NCBI RefSeq assembly: GCF_022810405.1
Contig: NZ_JALGQE010000011.1
Location: 97,241-161,240, forward strand
Direction: 5' to 3'
DNA length: 64,000 bases
DNA from: Rhodococcus sp. ARC_M5
GTDB lineage: Bacteria; Actinomycetota; Actinomycetes; Mycobacteriales; Mycobacteriaceae
Below, one piece after another: positions 1-7,838 of this stretch (within the stretch, counting starts at the first letter, position 1; every line of letters starts with the position of its first letter). Made by a program: the position numbers and the translations under genes. The notes beneath the pieces were generated by a model that did not search any database, had not been told where the DNA came from, and saw only the letters and a program-made list of their open reading frames with translations.

Positions 1-1
1 C

Positions 2-67
2 GTTCAGCTCGATCTGTTGGCGAGACTGGACCGCACCACCCTCGATATGTCACCCGCTTGGTTCTGA
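2..67 (+). CDS. C-terminal end of an upstream gene (partial)
   Basis: An open frame enters from the left edge and ends at a TGA 25 bases before the next start. It encodes 21 residues ending in DMSPAWF. The short gap to the following dehydrogenase and the shared strand suggest one operon. The visible tail is too short to assign a family, and it could be a chance open frame. Confidence 0.4.
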   Translation, partial: VQLDLLARLDRTTLDMSPAWF

Positions 68-92
68 GTCGAGTACAAGGAGATTCATCAAC

Positions 93-854
93 ATGTCGAT
101 CTTGGACAAATTTCGCCTGGACGGTCGCGTCGTCATCGTCACCGGTGCATCCTCCGGACTGGGCGTGGCATTCGCGAAAGCGGCCGCCGAGGCGGGAGCG
201 GACGTGGTGCTCGCCGCACGCCGAGTGGACAAGTTGGCGCAGACCGCCGAGTTGATCGACAGCGTCGGAGGTCGTTCGATCACGGTCGCCACGGACGTGG
301 TCGACCCGGATCAGTGCACCGCAATGGTCGAGGCCGCGGTGACGGAGTTCGGAAAGGTCGACATTCTGATCAACAATGCCGGAGTCGGCACAGCCTTCCC
401 GGCGACCCGAGAAACACCCGAACAGTTTCGCTCGGTGATCGATATCAACTTGAACGGGTCGTACTGGGCAGCGCAGGCCTGTGGGCGGGTGATGGCACCC
501 GGCAGTTCGATCGTGAACATCTCGAGCATTCTCGGGCTGACCACCGCAGGCCTCCCGCAGGCGGCCTACAGCGCGAGCAAGGCAGCGATCATCGGCCTCA
601 CCCGCGATCTCGCACAGCAGTGGGGCGCGCGAAAAGGCATCAGGGTCAACGCTATTGCGCCAGGGTTCTTCCAGAGCGAGATGACGGACTCGTACCAGCC
701 GGGATACCTCGACTCGATGGCTCCGCGAATGATCCTCGGACGCAAGGGCGATCCCGAAGAACTGGCCGCCACCGCGATCTGGCTCGCCTCGGACGCCGGG
801 GGATACGTGACGGGTCAGACCATCGCGGTCGACGGCGGGATCACGATCACCTGA
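93..854 (+). CDS. SDR-family NAD(P)-dependent oxidoreductase
   Basis: A 253-residue classical short-chain dehydrogenase, expected to be a soluble NAD(P)-dependent alcohol/ketone oxidoreductase. Visible features are the cofactor glycine motif TGASSGLG (residues 17-24), the NNAG motif, the catalytic Ser in the NISSIL region and the YSASK active-site Tyr/Lys. The C-terminus ends VTGQTIAVDGG, typical of the glucose 1-dehydrogenase / 3-oxoacyl-ACP reductase subgroup. AAGGAG lies about 10 bases before the ATG. Length is normal for the family. Substrate cannot be inferred. The gene converges on the JmjC-protein gene with only three bases between the stops. Confidence 0.9.
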   Translation: MSILDKFRLDGRVVIVTGASSGLGVAFAKAAAEAGADVVLAARRVDKLAQTAELIDSVGGRSITVATDVVDPDQCTAMVEAAVTEFGKVDILINNAGVGTAFPATRETPEQFRSVIDINLNGSYWAAQACGRVMAPGSSIVNISSILGLTTAGLPQAAYSASKAAIIGLTRDLAQQWGARKGIRVNAIAPGFFQSEMTDSYQPGYLDSMAPRMILGRKGDPEELAATAIWLASDAGGYVTGQTIAVDGGITIT

Positions 855-857
855 CGG

Positions 858-2123
858 TCATCCTTCGACGGCAGGCACGGCAATTCCCTCGCGGATCAGT
901 CTGCGCGCAACCACCACTGCGTCGTCGGTGTCGAGTCCGGGCAGCGCATCCAGGCGGCACGAAGCGCCCTTCGTCAGGGTCTCGATCGCGTCGGCGCACT
1001 GAGACGGCAGCGTGACCGTCTTGTTCCGAAGCACCATCGAGACGCCGTTCTTCGTGTGCATGATCCGCGCGAAGATGCCGGGCCGCAATCGAATCGAATC
1101 CTCACCCCGCAGCGCGCCCATCGCGGCGACGCTCGCCAGTGGGCGCACCGGTTCCGGTCGGACGAGGTCGTCGTGACGATCTGCGAGGCGTTCGGCTAGT
1201 CGACGTACCGCGTCGGGGTCTCGGTCGATCTCGTCGAGCGCGGCGCGCATGGCGTCCACGACTCGGTGTACGTGCGGAACCAGGGACTCCGGGTCGGAGT
1301 GGTCGAGGCCGGCAGGGAGGGGAGCACGCAGACTCTCGACGTCGCCGAGCGACTTCAGTACGTGGTGGGCCAGGTCGTAGTCGTTGTACGACGCGACGCC
1401 GATGGTGAGGTGCACCGTGGTGTCGCCGAGCGCTTGCGCCGAGTGGATCCACCCGCGCGGCAGGTAGAGCACATCGCCGGGCTCGAGAACGATGTCCAGT
1501 TCGGGAGTGTTCGATGCGTGGTCTTCGACGGCCGACCGCCGATCCGACCACGGTTGATTGTTGAGCGGATGCACGTGCACCGGCGAGTGAATGCTCCACC
1601 GCTTGGTCCCCGCGATCTGCACGACGAACACATCGTGCACGTCGTAGTGCGGTGAAAAGCCCTGCGACGCAGCCGGTGTGACATACGAATTCACCTGCAC
1701 GGGATGGCCCAGCTCGCGAACGAGATCACCGACGAAGTGAATCAGCGGGGGCCACAGTCGATGCAGGCCCTGAAGTACCAGCGTATTTCCGGCCGCGAAG
1801 GCTGCCAGCACCGCTGCGGAGTCGACCTGGTCCGTCACCTCGGCACCGAACCCGCCGGACGACGTGAACTGCGACTTGTCCAGCAACCGACCGTCTTTGG
1901 CCATCCGCACGAACGGAGTGCGGACTCCGCGTTCGGAGATCAGCTCGTCGACCGCGTCGAGCGTCATCAGATCGTCGAACGAGTCCGAGAGATCAGCTGA
2001 TCGGGTCAGCTTGGGAGCAACGCCCCAGAACCGATCTGCGAAAGTCCCGAGATCGATACCGGTGAGACGACGGAGCGCGGACCGGTTACCCGATCCGCGC
2101 TCGCCGCTCGACACAGTGCTCAA
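858..2123 (-). CDS. JmjC/cupin-fold Fe(II)/2-oxoglutarate oxygenase (ribosomal-oxygenase-like)
   Basis: A 421-residue protein with a JmjC (Cupin_4) core. The Fe(II) facial triad is readable as H159-x-D161 (FSPHYDVHD) and a distal His at 227 (LPRGWIHS). A QIAGTKRW segment follows the HxD. The last roughly 100 residues resemble the winged-helix tail of the YcfD/MINA53/NO66 ribosomal oxygenases, which hydroxylate Arg or His in proteins. The TTG start shares TTGA with the stop of the upstream repeat-peptide gene, so translation is probably coupled. An in-frame GTG at 2114 is an alternative. I infer that the coupled peptide is its substrate; a ribosomal-protein substrate is the main alternative. 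Confidence 0.85.
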   Translation of the reverse strand: MSTVSSGERGSGNRSALRRLTGIDLGTFADRFWGVAPKLTRSADLSDSFDDLMTLDAVDELISERGVRTPFVRMAKDGRLLDKSQFTSSGGFGAEVTDQVDSAAVLAAFAAGNTLVLQGLHRLWPPLIHFVGDLVRELGHPVQVNSYVTPAASQGFSPHYDVHDVFVVQIAGTKRWSIHSPVHVHPLNNQPWSDRRSAVEDHASNTPELDIVLEPGDVLYLPRGWIHSAQALGDTTVHLTIGVASYNDYDLAHHVLKSLGDVESLRAPLPAGLDHSDPESLVPHVHRVVDAMRAALDEIDRDPDAVRRLAERLADRHDDLVRPEPVRPLASVAAMGALRGEDSIRLRPGIFARIMHTKNGVSMVLRNKTVTLPSQCADAIETLTKGASCRLDALPGLDTDDAVVVARRLIREGIAVPAVEG

Positions 2124-2377
2124 GCGGTGCCGTCCGCACCGCCGTCGTGCCCGTTGGGGTTGGAACCGCCGTCGGCCGGGCCTTCGCCTGCGCCGGCCGG
2201 GCCGTCTGCTCCGCCGTCATGTCCGTCGGGGTTCGATCCGCCGTCGGCCGGGCCTTCGCCTGCGCCGGCTGAGCCGTCTGCTCCGCCGTCGTGACCGCCG
2301 GGGTTCGATCCGCCGTCAGCGGGTCCTTCGCCTGCGGCTCCGCCCGTGGTGGTGATGTCGTCGTCGTTGATGCTCAT
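2120..2377 (-). CDS. Small Gly/Asp-rich protein of three tandem 24-residue repeats; putative substrate of the JmjC oxygenase
   Basis: An 85-residue acidic protein: a 15-residue head (MSINDDDITTTGGAA) followed by three near-identical units. Each unit reads GEGPADGGSNP, then one variable residue (G, D or N), then GHDGGADG and a short AGA linker. The third unit is truncated and ends at the stop. No Cys, aromatic or membrane residues are present. The ATG at 2377 follows GGAAGG by a good spacing; a longer frame to 2428 has a weaker start. The stop overlaps the oxygenase start by four bases. Invariant Asp, Asn and His residues are plausible hydroxylation sites. I do not recognise a named family, and function is unknown. 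Confidence 0.75.
   Translation of the reverse strand: MSINDDDITTTGGAAGEGPADGGSNPGGHDGGADGSAGAGEGPADGGSNPDGHDGGADGPAGAGEGPADGGSNPNGHDGGADGTA
2123..2332 (-). repeat. Three tandem 72-bp coding repeats
   Basis: Units occupy 2261-2332, 2189-2260 and 2123-2188 (the last lacks two codons). They differ at only a few bases, mainly at the single variable residue and in the linker. The high nucleotide identity suggests recent duplication or gene conversion. Period and reading frame match, so this is a coding repeat. Confidence 0.9.
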
Positions 2378-2480
2378 CGAGGTCCTTCCGATTGTGGAGG
2401 TTCGTGTGTCCTTGCGGCGCGAGAACACCGGAGGTATTGACGCAAACTCAGCTTCTCAAACAGCGGTGGCGTCGTGAATC

Positions 2481-2639
2481 TCAGGCAGAATCGTCAGCGA
2501 TCTCGGGTGCGTTCTCCCGCGTTGCCATCCCGCCACCGCCTCCACCGTCGACCGGTCCTGGGCGGCCACCCTTCGGTGTGTCCGACGCCTTCTCGGAGTC
2601 TTTCGGGTTCTCGTTCTCGGTGTTCTCGTCGCGTCCCAT
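2481..2639 (-). CDS. Small Gly-rich hydrophilic peptide, function unknown
   Basis: A 52-residue frame starting MGRDENTENENPKDSEK, rich in charged residues, followed by a Pro/Gly stretch with six consecutive glycines and an acidic tail ending EIADDSA. It lies 103 bases upstream of the repeat peptide on the same strand and is divergent from idi. The layout (charged head, Gly-rich tail) resembles a leader/core arrangement, but no known motif is present. The ribosome site is weak. It may be a second substrate of the JmjC protein or unrelated. Confidence 0.5.
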   Translation of the reverse strand: MGRDENTENENPKDSEKASDTPKGGRPGPVDGGGGGGMATRENAPEIADDSA

Positions 2640-2683
2640 GGTTCGACAGTAGACCGCCGAGCAGGCCGTGGGACGATGGAACA

Positions 2684-3292
2684 ATGGATCGATCCCCAGC
2701 GCAGCACGTGGTGCTGCTCGACGACGAAGGCCGCGCTGTCGGTTCACAGGACAAGACGACCGTGCACACGCTGAACACACCACTGCACTTGGCTTTTTCC
2801 AGCTACGTGGTCAGATCGGACGGCGCGGTACTTCTCACGCGCAGAGCGTCGAGCAAGAAGACGTGGCCAGGGGTGCTGACCAATACGTGCTGCGGGCACC
2901 CCGCCCCCGGTGAGCGGCTCGACGATGCCGTGGTGCGCAGGATCGGTGAAGAACTGGGACTGCGGGTCGATTCGGCGGAGTTGGTTCTGCCGCACTTTCG
3001 GTACCGAGCCGTCATGGACAACGGAATCGTGGAGAACGAGATCTGCCCCGTGTATCGTGTGCTGGTGGACGAGCAGGCGACACTCGACCCGGATCCACTC
3101 GAGGTGGACGAGACTCGGTGGGTGACGTGGCGTGAATTCTCCGAAGGGGTACTCGGCGGCAGTATCGACGTATCACCCTGGTGTCGAACGCAAGTGGAGC
3201 AATTGACCGCGCTTGCCGAAGAGCCACTGGCCTGGCCGGTGTCGCCGGAAAGTCTCCTTCCTCCCGCCGCCCGTCCTACCGATACCCGCTGA
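2684..3292 (+). CDS. idi: Isopentenyl-diphosphate delta-isomerase, type 1
   Basis: A 202-residue Nudix-fold enzyme that interconverts isopentenyl and dimethylallyl diphosphate for isoprenoid synthesis in the cytoplasm. The active-site cysteine is in TNTCCGHPAPGE and the catalytic glutamate in ENEICPVY; the Nudix-like helix reads RRIGEELGL. Length matches bacterial type 1 enzymes (about 180-200). The frame is open further upstream, but the start at 2684 gives the family N-terminus (QHVVLLDDEGRAVG). It is divergent from the small Gly-rich peptide, 44 bases apart, so the two promoters must share this gap. Confidence 0.93.
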   Translation: MDRSPAQHVVLLDDEGRAVGSQDKTTVHTLNTPLHLAFSSYVVRSDGAVLLTRRASSKKTWPGVLTNTCCGHPAPGERLDDAVVRRIGEELGLRVDSAELVLPHFRYRAVMDNGIVENEICPVYRVLVDEQATLDPDPLEVDETRWVTWREFSEGVLGGSIDVSPWCRTQVEQLTALAEEPLAWPVSPESLLPPAARPTDTR

Positions 3293-3319
3293 TCTCGCCT
3301 GGCCTCTAGGGTTCGTGTT

Positions 3320-3955
3320 GTGAGTATCGTCGCTTTCGGTCAGCCGAACCAGGACCTTCTCGATCGGGATTCCGTCGCGCGCGAACTCGCACGCTTCTCC
3401 TCTCGCACTGTCGAATCCGCCGGACTGCGCGCCGCTGCGGTGGCCGTTGCGATCGGCGGAGCGCCAGGGGACCGGCGCATGCTCCTGACGAGGAGGCCGG
3501 ACCGATTGCGAGCACATCCGGGCCAGTACGCCCTACCGGGCGGCGGTGTGGATTCCGGTGAATCCGCACTGCAGGCATGTCTGCGGGAATTGGCAGAGGA
3601 GTTGGGGATTCGCGCCGAGGAAACAGACGTGCTCGGCAGGTTGGACGACTACGTCACCAGGTCCGGGTATGTCATCACCCCGTTCGTGGTGTGGGTCGGT
3701 GATTACTCGTCCACGTTGCTGCCCAGCGAGGACGAGGTTGCCGAGGTGTTCGAGGTGACCGTCGACGAGCTCGACGTGGACGCCCAATTCGTGTCGATTC
3801 CCGAATCGACGCGGCCGGTGATTCGGTGGCCGTACCGGACCGGGGCAATTCACGCTCCGACCGGCGCGATCGTCCATCAATTTCGCGAAGTGGCACTGCA
3901 CGGTCGACACACCCGAGTCGCGGACTTCGAGCAGCCCGTGTTCGCGTGGCGCTAA
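3320..3955 (+). CDS. Nudix hydrolase, CoA-pyrophosphatase type
   Basis: A 211-residue Nudix protein. The Nudix box is complete: GGGVDSGESALQACLRELAEELGI contains the G-x5-E-x7-REU-x-EE-x-GU pattern, around residues 74-97. The preceding LLTRRPDRLRAHPGQYALPGG matches the CoA-diphosphatase (NudL-like) subgroup, which hydrolyses the diphosphate of CoA and derivatives. GTG start, 27 bases after idi on the same strand, so probably co-transcribed. Substrate assignment rests on motif resemblance only. Confidence 0.88.
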   Translation: MSIVAFGQPNQDLLDRDSVARELARFSSRTVESAGLRAAAVAVAIGGAPGDRRMLLTRRPDRLRAHPGQYALPGGGVDSGESALQACLRELAEELGIRAEETDVLGRLDDYVTRSGYVITPFVVWVGDYSSTLLPSEDEVAEVFEVTVDELDVDAQFVSIPESTRPVIRWPYRTGAIHAPTGAIVHQFREVALHGRHTRVADFEQPVFAWR

Positions 3956-4025
3956 CGTGACCGAACGACCCGAGTCCGGAGAACGGCCGACCGCGACGAG
4001 CAGGACGAGAAGAAGGTGATCGCCG

Positions 4026-4628
4026 ATGACCGACAATCGTGAGCTCGAGGTGACGGACCGCATCGCGACCGTCCCCAATCTGCTCAGCGCCATCCGGCTA
4101 CTGGGCGTTCCCCTGTTCCTGTACCTCCTGCTCGGCCCTGGAGCCGATGGATGGGCGCTGGTGATTCTGCTCGTCAGCGGTGGAACCGATTGGTTGGACG
4201 GCAAACTCGCTCGCATGCTCGGTCAGGCATCGAAACTGGGTGCCGTTCTGGATCCGCTGGTCGACCGGCTCTACGTCGTCAGCACTCTGGTGGCCTTCGT
4301 TCTTCGCGACATCATTCCGTGGTGGGTCGCCGCGATATTGATCGGACGCGATGTCGTCCTGGGATTGACGATGTTCGTCTACCGCCGCAGGTCCTTGCCA
4401 CCTCCGGACGTCATCTACCTCGGTAAGGCCGCCACCTTCGTGGTGATGATCGCGCTGCCGGTGTTACTGGTGTCCGCCGGTAGCAGTGCGGTGGCCGACG
4501 CCGCAGGTCCACTCGGCTACGCATTGCTGATCTGGGGCACGGTGCTGTACACCTGGACCGGCCTGTTGTACCTCGGCAAAGCGATCGCTGTCGCCAGGGC
4601 CGTCGATCCGACCGTGGCCGGCACCTGA
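4026..4628 (+). CDS. pgsA2: CDP-alcohol phosphatidyltransferase family membrane protein (PgsA2-like)
   Basis: A 200-residue integral membrane protein with the CDP-alcohol phosphotransferase signature D55-x2-D58-G59-x2-A62-R63-x8-G72-x3-D76-x3-D80, all key residues present. It transfers a phosphoalcohol from a CDP-alcohol and is likely involved in phospholipid synthesis; the acceptor is not evident. It begins the pgsA2-DUF881-sbp-DUF881-gcvH order seen in M. tuberculosis (Rv1822-Rv1826), which supports orthology. The stop is two bases before the next start, so the genes are probably co-translated. Cardiolipin or phosphatidylglycerophosphate synthase activity would be guesswork. Confidence 0.88.
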   Translation: MTDNRELEVTDRIATVPNLLSAIRLLGVPLFLYLLLGPGADGWALVILLVSGGTDWLDGKLARMLGQASKLGAVLDPLVDRLYVVSTLVAFVLRDIIPWWVAAILIGRDVVLGLTMFVYRRRSLPPPDVIYLGKAATFVVMIALPVLLVSAGSSAVADAAGPLGYALLIWGTVLYTWTGLLYLGKAIAVARAVDPTVAGT

Positions 4629-4630
4629 CG

Positions 4631-5503
4631 GTGGAGCCTGCAGAACGACCGGAGGCCAGACCGGTACCGAAGAGAAATCCCGTTCCGTCACTGCTGACGT
4701 CCTTGCTGACCGACCATCTCGACCCGGGGTACGGCGCCGCGACCGCCGAACGAACTGCGCAGCACACCCGTAAGCCGCGGGTACCTGCGGCGGCCTGGCT
4801 GCTGACCGGTGCCGTCGTCGTGGGGGTGATCTTCGGCGTCGCGTTCTCCCAGCTGGCGTCCGGTGCGGACGTGGATCGCGCAGGTGCCGACGCCTCGGCT
4901 GCGGTCCGTGCTGCACAGAACCGCAGCGCTGAATTGGGGGCCACGCGAGAGGAACTTGCCGAGCAGGTGTCCTCGGAGCGAGACAGAGCTCTGCAGTCCG
5001 ACGCCTCGGGCAGTGCCTTGTCGGACAGGCTGAGCGCCGTCGAATCCGCCGCGGGCATCGACACGGTCTCGGGCCCGGGGCTCTCGGTCGTCGTCACCGA
5101 ACCGGTGGCCGACGACGACACGACGGATGGCTCGGTTCGCCGTGGTTCGGGCGCGGCCGTGCTCGATCGAGACATCGCTGCGATCGTCAACTCGTTGTGG
5201 GCGAGCGGCGCAGAGGCGGTCTCGGTGGACGGAATCAGAGTCGGACCCAACGTGACCATCAGGCAGGCAGGCGGGGCCATGCTGCTGGACAATCGCCCGA
5301 TCGGCTCGCCCTACGAGATCGACGCGATCGGCCCGCCGCAGCGCATTCAGGTGCAGTTCGTCGTCAGCGATGCGTATCTGCGGATGAGCACGGTGGCGCA
5401 GTTGTACGGTGTCGGGTTCGCGGTGCGAGCGGCCGACGATCTCGAACTCGGTCCCGCGGTTGTGAGAGAGTCGTTCGAGGCAGAGGAGGCAGGCCCACGA
5501 TGA
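4631..5503 (+). CDS. DUF881 membrane-anchored protein
   Basis: A 290-residue protein with a cytoplasmic Arg/Pro-rich N-terminus, one transmembrane segment (about residues 53-73, AAWLLTGAVVVGVIFGVAF), a coiled-coil-like stretch (about 80-135) and a C-terminal DUF881 domain. The domain carries the family's LWASGAEAVSVDG and TIRQAGGAMLLDN type segments. This corresponds to Rv1823 in the syntenic block. Function is unknown; location between a lipid enzyme and sbp suggests an envelope or division role. GTG start, and its stop overlaps the next gene by ATGA. Confidence 0.85.
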   Translation: MEPAERPEARPVPKRNPVPSLLTSLLTDHLDPGYGAATAERTAQHTRKPRVPAAAWLLTGAVVVGVIFGVAFSQLASGADVDRAGADASAAVRAAQNRSAELGATREELAEQVSSERDRALQSDASGSALSDRLSAVESAAGIDTVSGPGLSVVVTEPVADDDTTDGSVRRGSGAAVLDRDIAAIVNSLWASGAEAVSVDGIRVGPNVTIRQAGGAMLLDNRPIGSPYEIDAIGPPQRIQVQFVVSDAYLRMSTVAQLYGVGFAVRAADDLELGPAVVRESFEAEEAGPR

Positions 5504-5928
5504 CGGAGCACGACCCACCGAGCGCCCCACCGGCAGAGTCCGGCGTTCCGGCATCTGCAGACGCGCCGATCACCCCTTCCCACGGCTTCTACGCCCTTGC
5601 CGCGCTCGCCGCGTTGATCGTGGGGGTCGTGATCGGCACGGTCGCGGGGCCGCAGGTTCCCGCAGTGGTCGCGCCCTACCTGCCGATCGCTGTCGTAGCG
5701 GCGATAGACGCGGTGTTCGGCGGTGTACGAGCCTTTCTCGACGGCATTTTCGACGCCAAGGTGTTCGTCGTCTCGTTCGTTTTCAACGTCCTCGTCGCAG
5801 CCTTGATCGTGTGGCTCGGCGACCAGCTCGGGGTGGGCACTCAGCTGTCCACCGCAATCGTCGTGGTACTCGGTATCCGGATATTCGGCAACGCGGCCGC
5901 AGTGCGTCGCCGACTGTTCGGTGCCTAG
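5500..5928 (+). CDS. sbp: Small basic protein, DUF1290 family
   Basis: A 142-residue membrane protein with at least three hydrophobic segments after a Pro-rich 27-residue head. The C-terminal half (PYLPIAVVAAIDAVFGG, then GIRIFGNAAAVRRRLFG) is the DUF1290/Sbp signature. Family members sit beside DUF881 genes and near division genes in Gram-positives. The start overlaps the upstream stop by four bases (ATGA). Corresponds to Rv1824. Biochemical role unknown. Confidence 0.88.
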   Translation: MTEHDPPSAPPAESGVPASADAPITPSHGFYALAALAALIVGVVIGTVAGPQVPAVVAPYLPIAVVAAIDAVFGGVRAFLDGIFDAKVFVVSFVFNVLVAALIVWLGDQLGVGTQLSTAIVVVLGIRIFGNAAAVRRRLFGA

Positions 5929-5931
5929 GCC

Positions 5932-6681
5932 GTGATGGCAGGCAACGGACGACACGGCTGGCGCGCTCGACGTCCCCGTGCAGACGATCGAAGGCGCGGA
6001 ACGGCGTTCGGCGTTCTCGCTCTTGCGCTGCTCTGCGTCCTGGGAGTCGGCATCGCCACGCAGGTACGAGAGACGAGCACGTCGGACAATCTGGAGAATT
6101 CGCGGCCCGAGGACCTTCTTGTCGTGTTGGACACCCTGACCCGACGTGAAGCGTCGATCCGCGACGAGATCAGCACTCTGCAGGCCACTCTGGCCACTTT
6201 GCGCCAGTCCGGGTCGGGATCGGAGGCGGCCGTGGCGGAGGCGCAGGAACGATTGTCCGCGTTGTCGATTCAAGTCGGCACCGTCGCCGCCGAGGGGCCG
6301 GGCGTCGCGTTGGTGATCGAGGACCCGAACTCGGGCGTCGGATCCGAGGTGCTGCTCGACGCCATGCAGGAGTTGCGTGCAGCCGGTGCCGAAGCCCTCC
6401 AGATAGAGGGCGGCGATGCTGCCGTCCGTATCGGTGTCGATTCGTGGATCGCGGGACCTGCCGGTCGAGTGGTGGTGGACGGTCGAGAGCTACGAGCTCC
6501 GTACACCTTCACGGCCATCGGTGATCCACCGACGCTCGCGTCGGCGCTGAACATTCCCGGCGGTGTCGTCGACACGGTCACCCGCAACGGAGCGACATCG
6601 AATGTCACTCGGTCGGACCAGGTCACGGTGTCCGCCTTGCGGGATCCGCGCCCGCGTCAATACGCTCAGCCCGGTAATTGA
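5932..6681 (+). CDS. DUF881 membrane-anchored protein (second copy)
   Basis: A 249-residue paralogue of the DUF881 protein two genes upstream, corresponding to Rv1825. It has a basic head, one transmembrane segment (about residues 25-43), a long predicted coiled coil through about residue 120 (SIRDEISTLQATLATL) and the DUF881 domain with LRAAGAEALQIEGGDAAVRIG. The GTG start is three bases after sbp's stop; an ATG follows directly at 5935. Two DUF881 proteins flanking Sbp suggest a membrane complex, which is inference. Confidence 0.85.
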   Translation: MMAGNGRHGWRARRPRADDRRRGTAFGVLALALLCVLGVGIATQVRETSTSDNLENSRPEDLLVVLDTLTRREASIRDEISTLQATLATLRQSGSGSEAAVAEAQERLSALSIQVGTVAAEGPGVALVIEDPNSGVGSEVLLDAMQELRAAGAEALQIEGGDAAVRIGVDSWIAGPAGRVVVDGRELRAPYTFTAIGDPPTLASALNIPGGVVDTVTRNGATSNVTRSDQVTVSALRDPRPRQYAQPGN

Positions 6682-6722
6682 ACGCCCGATCGCCCCGGGC
6701 CACGATCGAAGGGAATGCCGCG

Positions 6723-7127
6723 TTGAGCGACATCGATGCACCAGCTGATCTGTACTACACGCCCGAGCACGAGTGGGTGCAGCGCACGGGGCCCGCGACG
6801 GTGCGCATCGGCATCACCGATTACGCGCAGGCTCAGTTGGGCGACGTGGTGTTCGTTCAGCTTCCCGCGGTCGGCGACACCGTCACCGCGGGCGAGTCCC
6901 TCGGCGAGGTGGAATCGACCAAGAGCGTGTCCGACGTGTTCAGCCCTCTGACTGCGAAAGTGATTGCCGTGAACCAGGATCTGGACGGCGAACCGGAGAA
7001 GGTGAACTCGGGTCCGTACACCGCGGGCTGGTTGATCGACCTCGAGGTTTCGACACCGGAGGAGTTGGACGCGGCAGTGGCACAGATGCTCGATGCCGCC
7101 GGATATGCTCTCATCACGACCGAGTGA
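6723..7127 (+). CDS. gcvH: Glycine cleavage system H protein
   Basis: A 134-residue lipoyl carrier that shuttles the methylamine group between the P, T and L proteins of the glycine cleavage system. The lipoylation site is K67 in GEVESTKSVSD. I chose the TTG at 6723 because AAGGGAA lies about 8 bases upstream and the protein then begins with the family's short lead before YYTPEHEWV. The frame is open to 6678, overlapping the upstream stop, but that adds a non-family extension. Length equals the mycobacterial protein. The gene is separate from gcvP, which lies 3.3 kb downstream with its own riboswitch. Confidence 0.93.
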   Translation: MSDIDAPADLYYTPEHEWVQRTGPATVRIGITDYAQAQLGDVVFVQLPAVGDTVTAGESLGEVESTKSVSDVFSPLTAKVIAVNQDLDGEPEKVNSGPYTAGWLIDLEVSTPEELDAAVAQMLDAAGYALITTE

Positions 7128-7340
7128 TCGGCCGGCCGTCGACACCAGCCAACCGGCCACACGGTCCCCACTGCGCAGGGTACGGTCGACACCGAGCGAA
7201 TACCCTGTCGGGGCGAAGGTCCAGGATGCTGTACGACAGCTACGCAACACCGAACGCCATGCAACACCTGATGTGAAGACCATGTACTGCGTTACCCGCG
7301 GCGTTCGCTGCCCGGGTGAACGGACTGAGAAGGAGTAACG

Positions 7341-7838
7341 GTGAGCCAGAACGACAACGACAGCAACTACGGGGAGTCGCCGGCAGAGACCACCTCGGTC
7401 TTCCGTGCTGATTTCCTCCAGGAGCTGGACAACTCCGCGGCCGCCCAGAGCACCGAAGCTCCGGTATCGGGTGTCGAGGGATTGCCTGTCGGTGCTGCTC
7501 TGCTCGTCGTCAAGCGCGGACCCAACGCCGGATCGCGGTTCCTGCTCGATCAGCCCACCACCTCGGCCGGTCGGCACCCCGACAGCGACATCTTCCTGGA
7601 CGACGTGACCGTCAGCCGTCGGCACGCCGAGTTCCGGCAGGACGAGGACGACTTCCAGGTCGTCGACGTCGGCAGCCTCAACGGCACCTACGTGAATCGG
7701 GAGCCGGTCGACTCCGCAGTTCTGGCCAACGGCGACGAGGTGCAGATCGGTAAGTTCCGGTTGGTGTTCCTGACGGGACCGCGGGGCGGCAACGGATCTC
7801 AGGTCGGCGACACGTCTGCGGGTGCAGGAAGCCAGTGA
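7341..7838 (+). CDS. garA: FHA-domain regulator GarA (OdhI-type)
   Basis: A 165-residue protein with an N-terminal ETTSVFRADFL motif holding adjacent threonines T17 and T18, and a C-terminal FHA domain (GRHPDSDIFLDDVTVSRRHAEFR, then GSLNGTYVN). In actinobacteria this protein is phosphorylated by PknB/PknG on the ETTS motif, and the unphosphorylated form binds and inhibits 2-oxoglutarate dehydrogenase while affecting glutamate metabolism. GTG start with AGAAGGAG a few bases upstream. Its stop overlaps ftsR by GTGA. A 213-base gap after gcvH probably carries its promoter. Confidence 0.95.
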   Translation: MSQNDNDSNYGESPAETTSVFRADFLQELDNSAAAQSTEAPVSGVEGLPVGAALLVVKRGPNAGSRFLLDQPTTSAGRHPDSDIFLDDVTVSRRHAEFRQDEDDFQVVDVGSLNGTYVNREPVDSAVLANGDEVQIGKFRLVFLTGPRGGNGSQVGDTSAGAGSQ

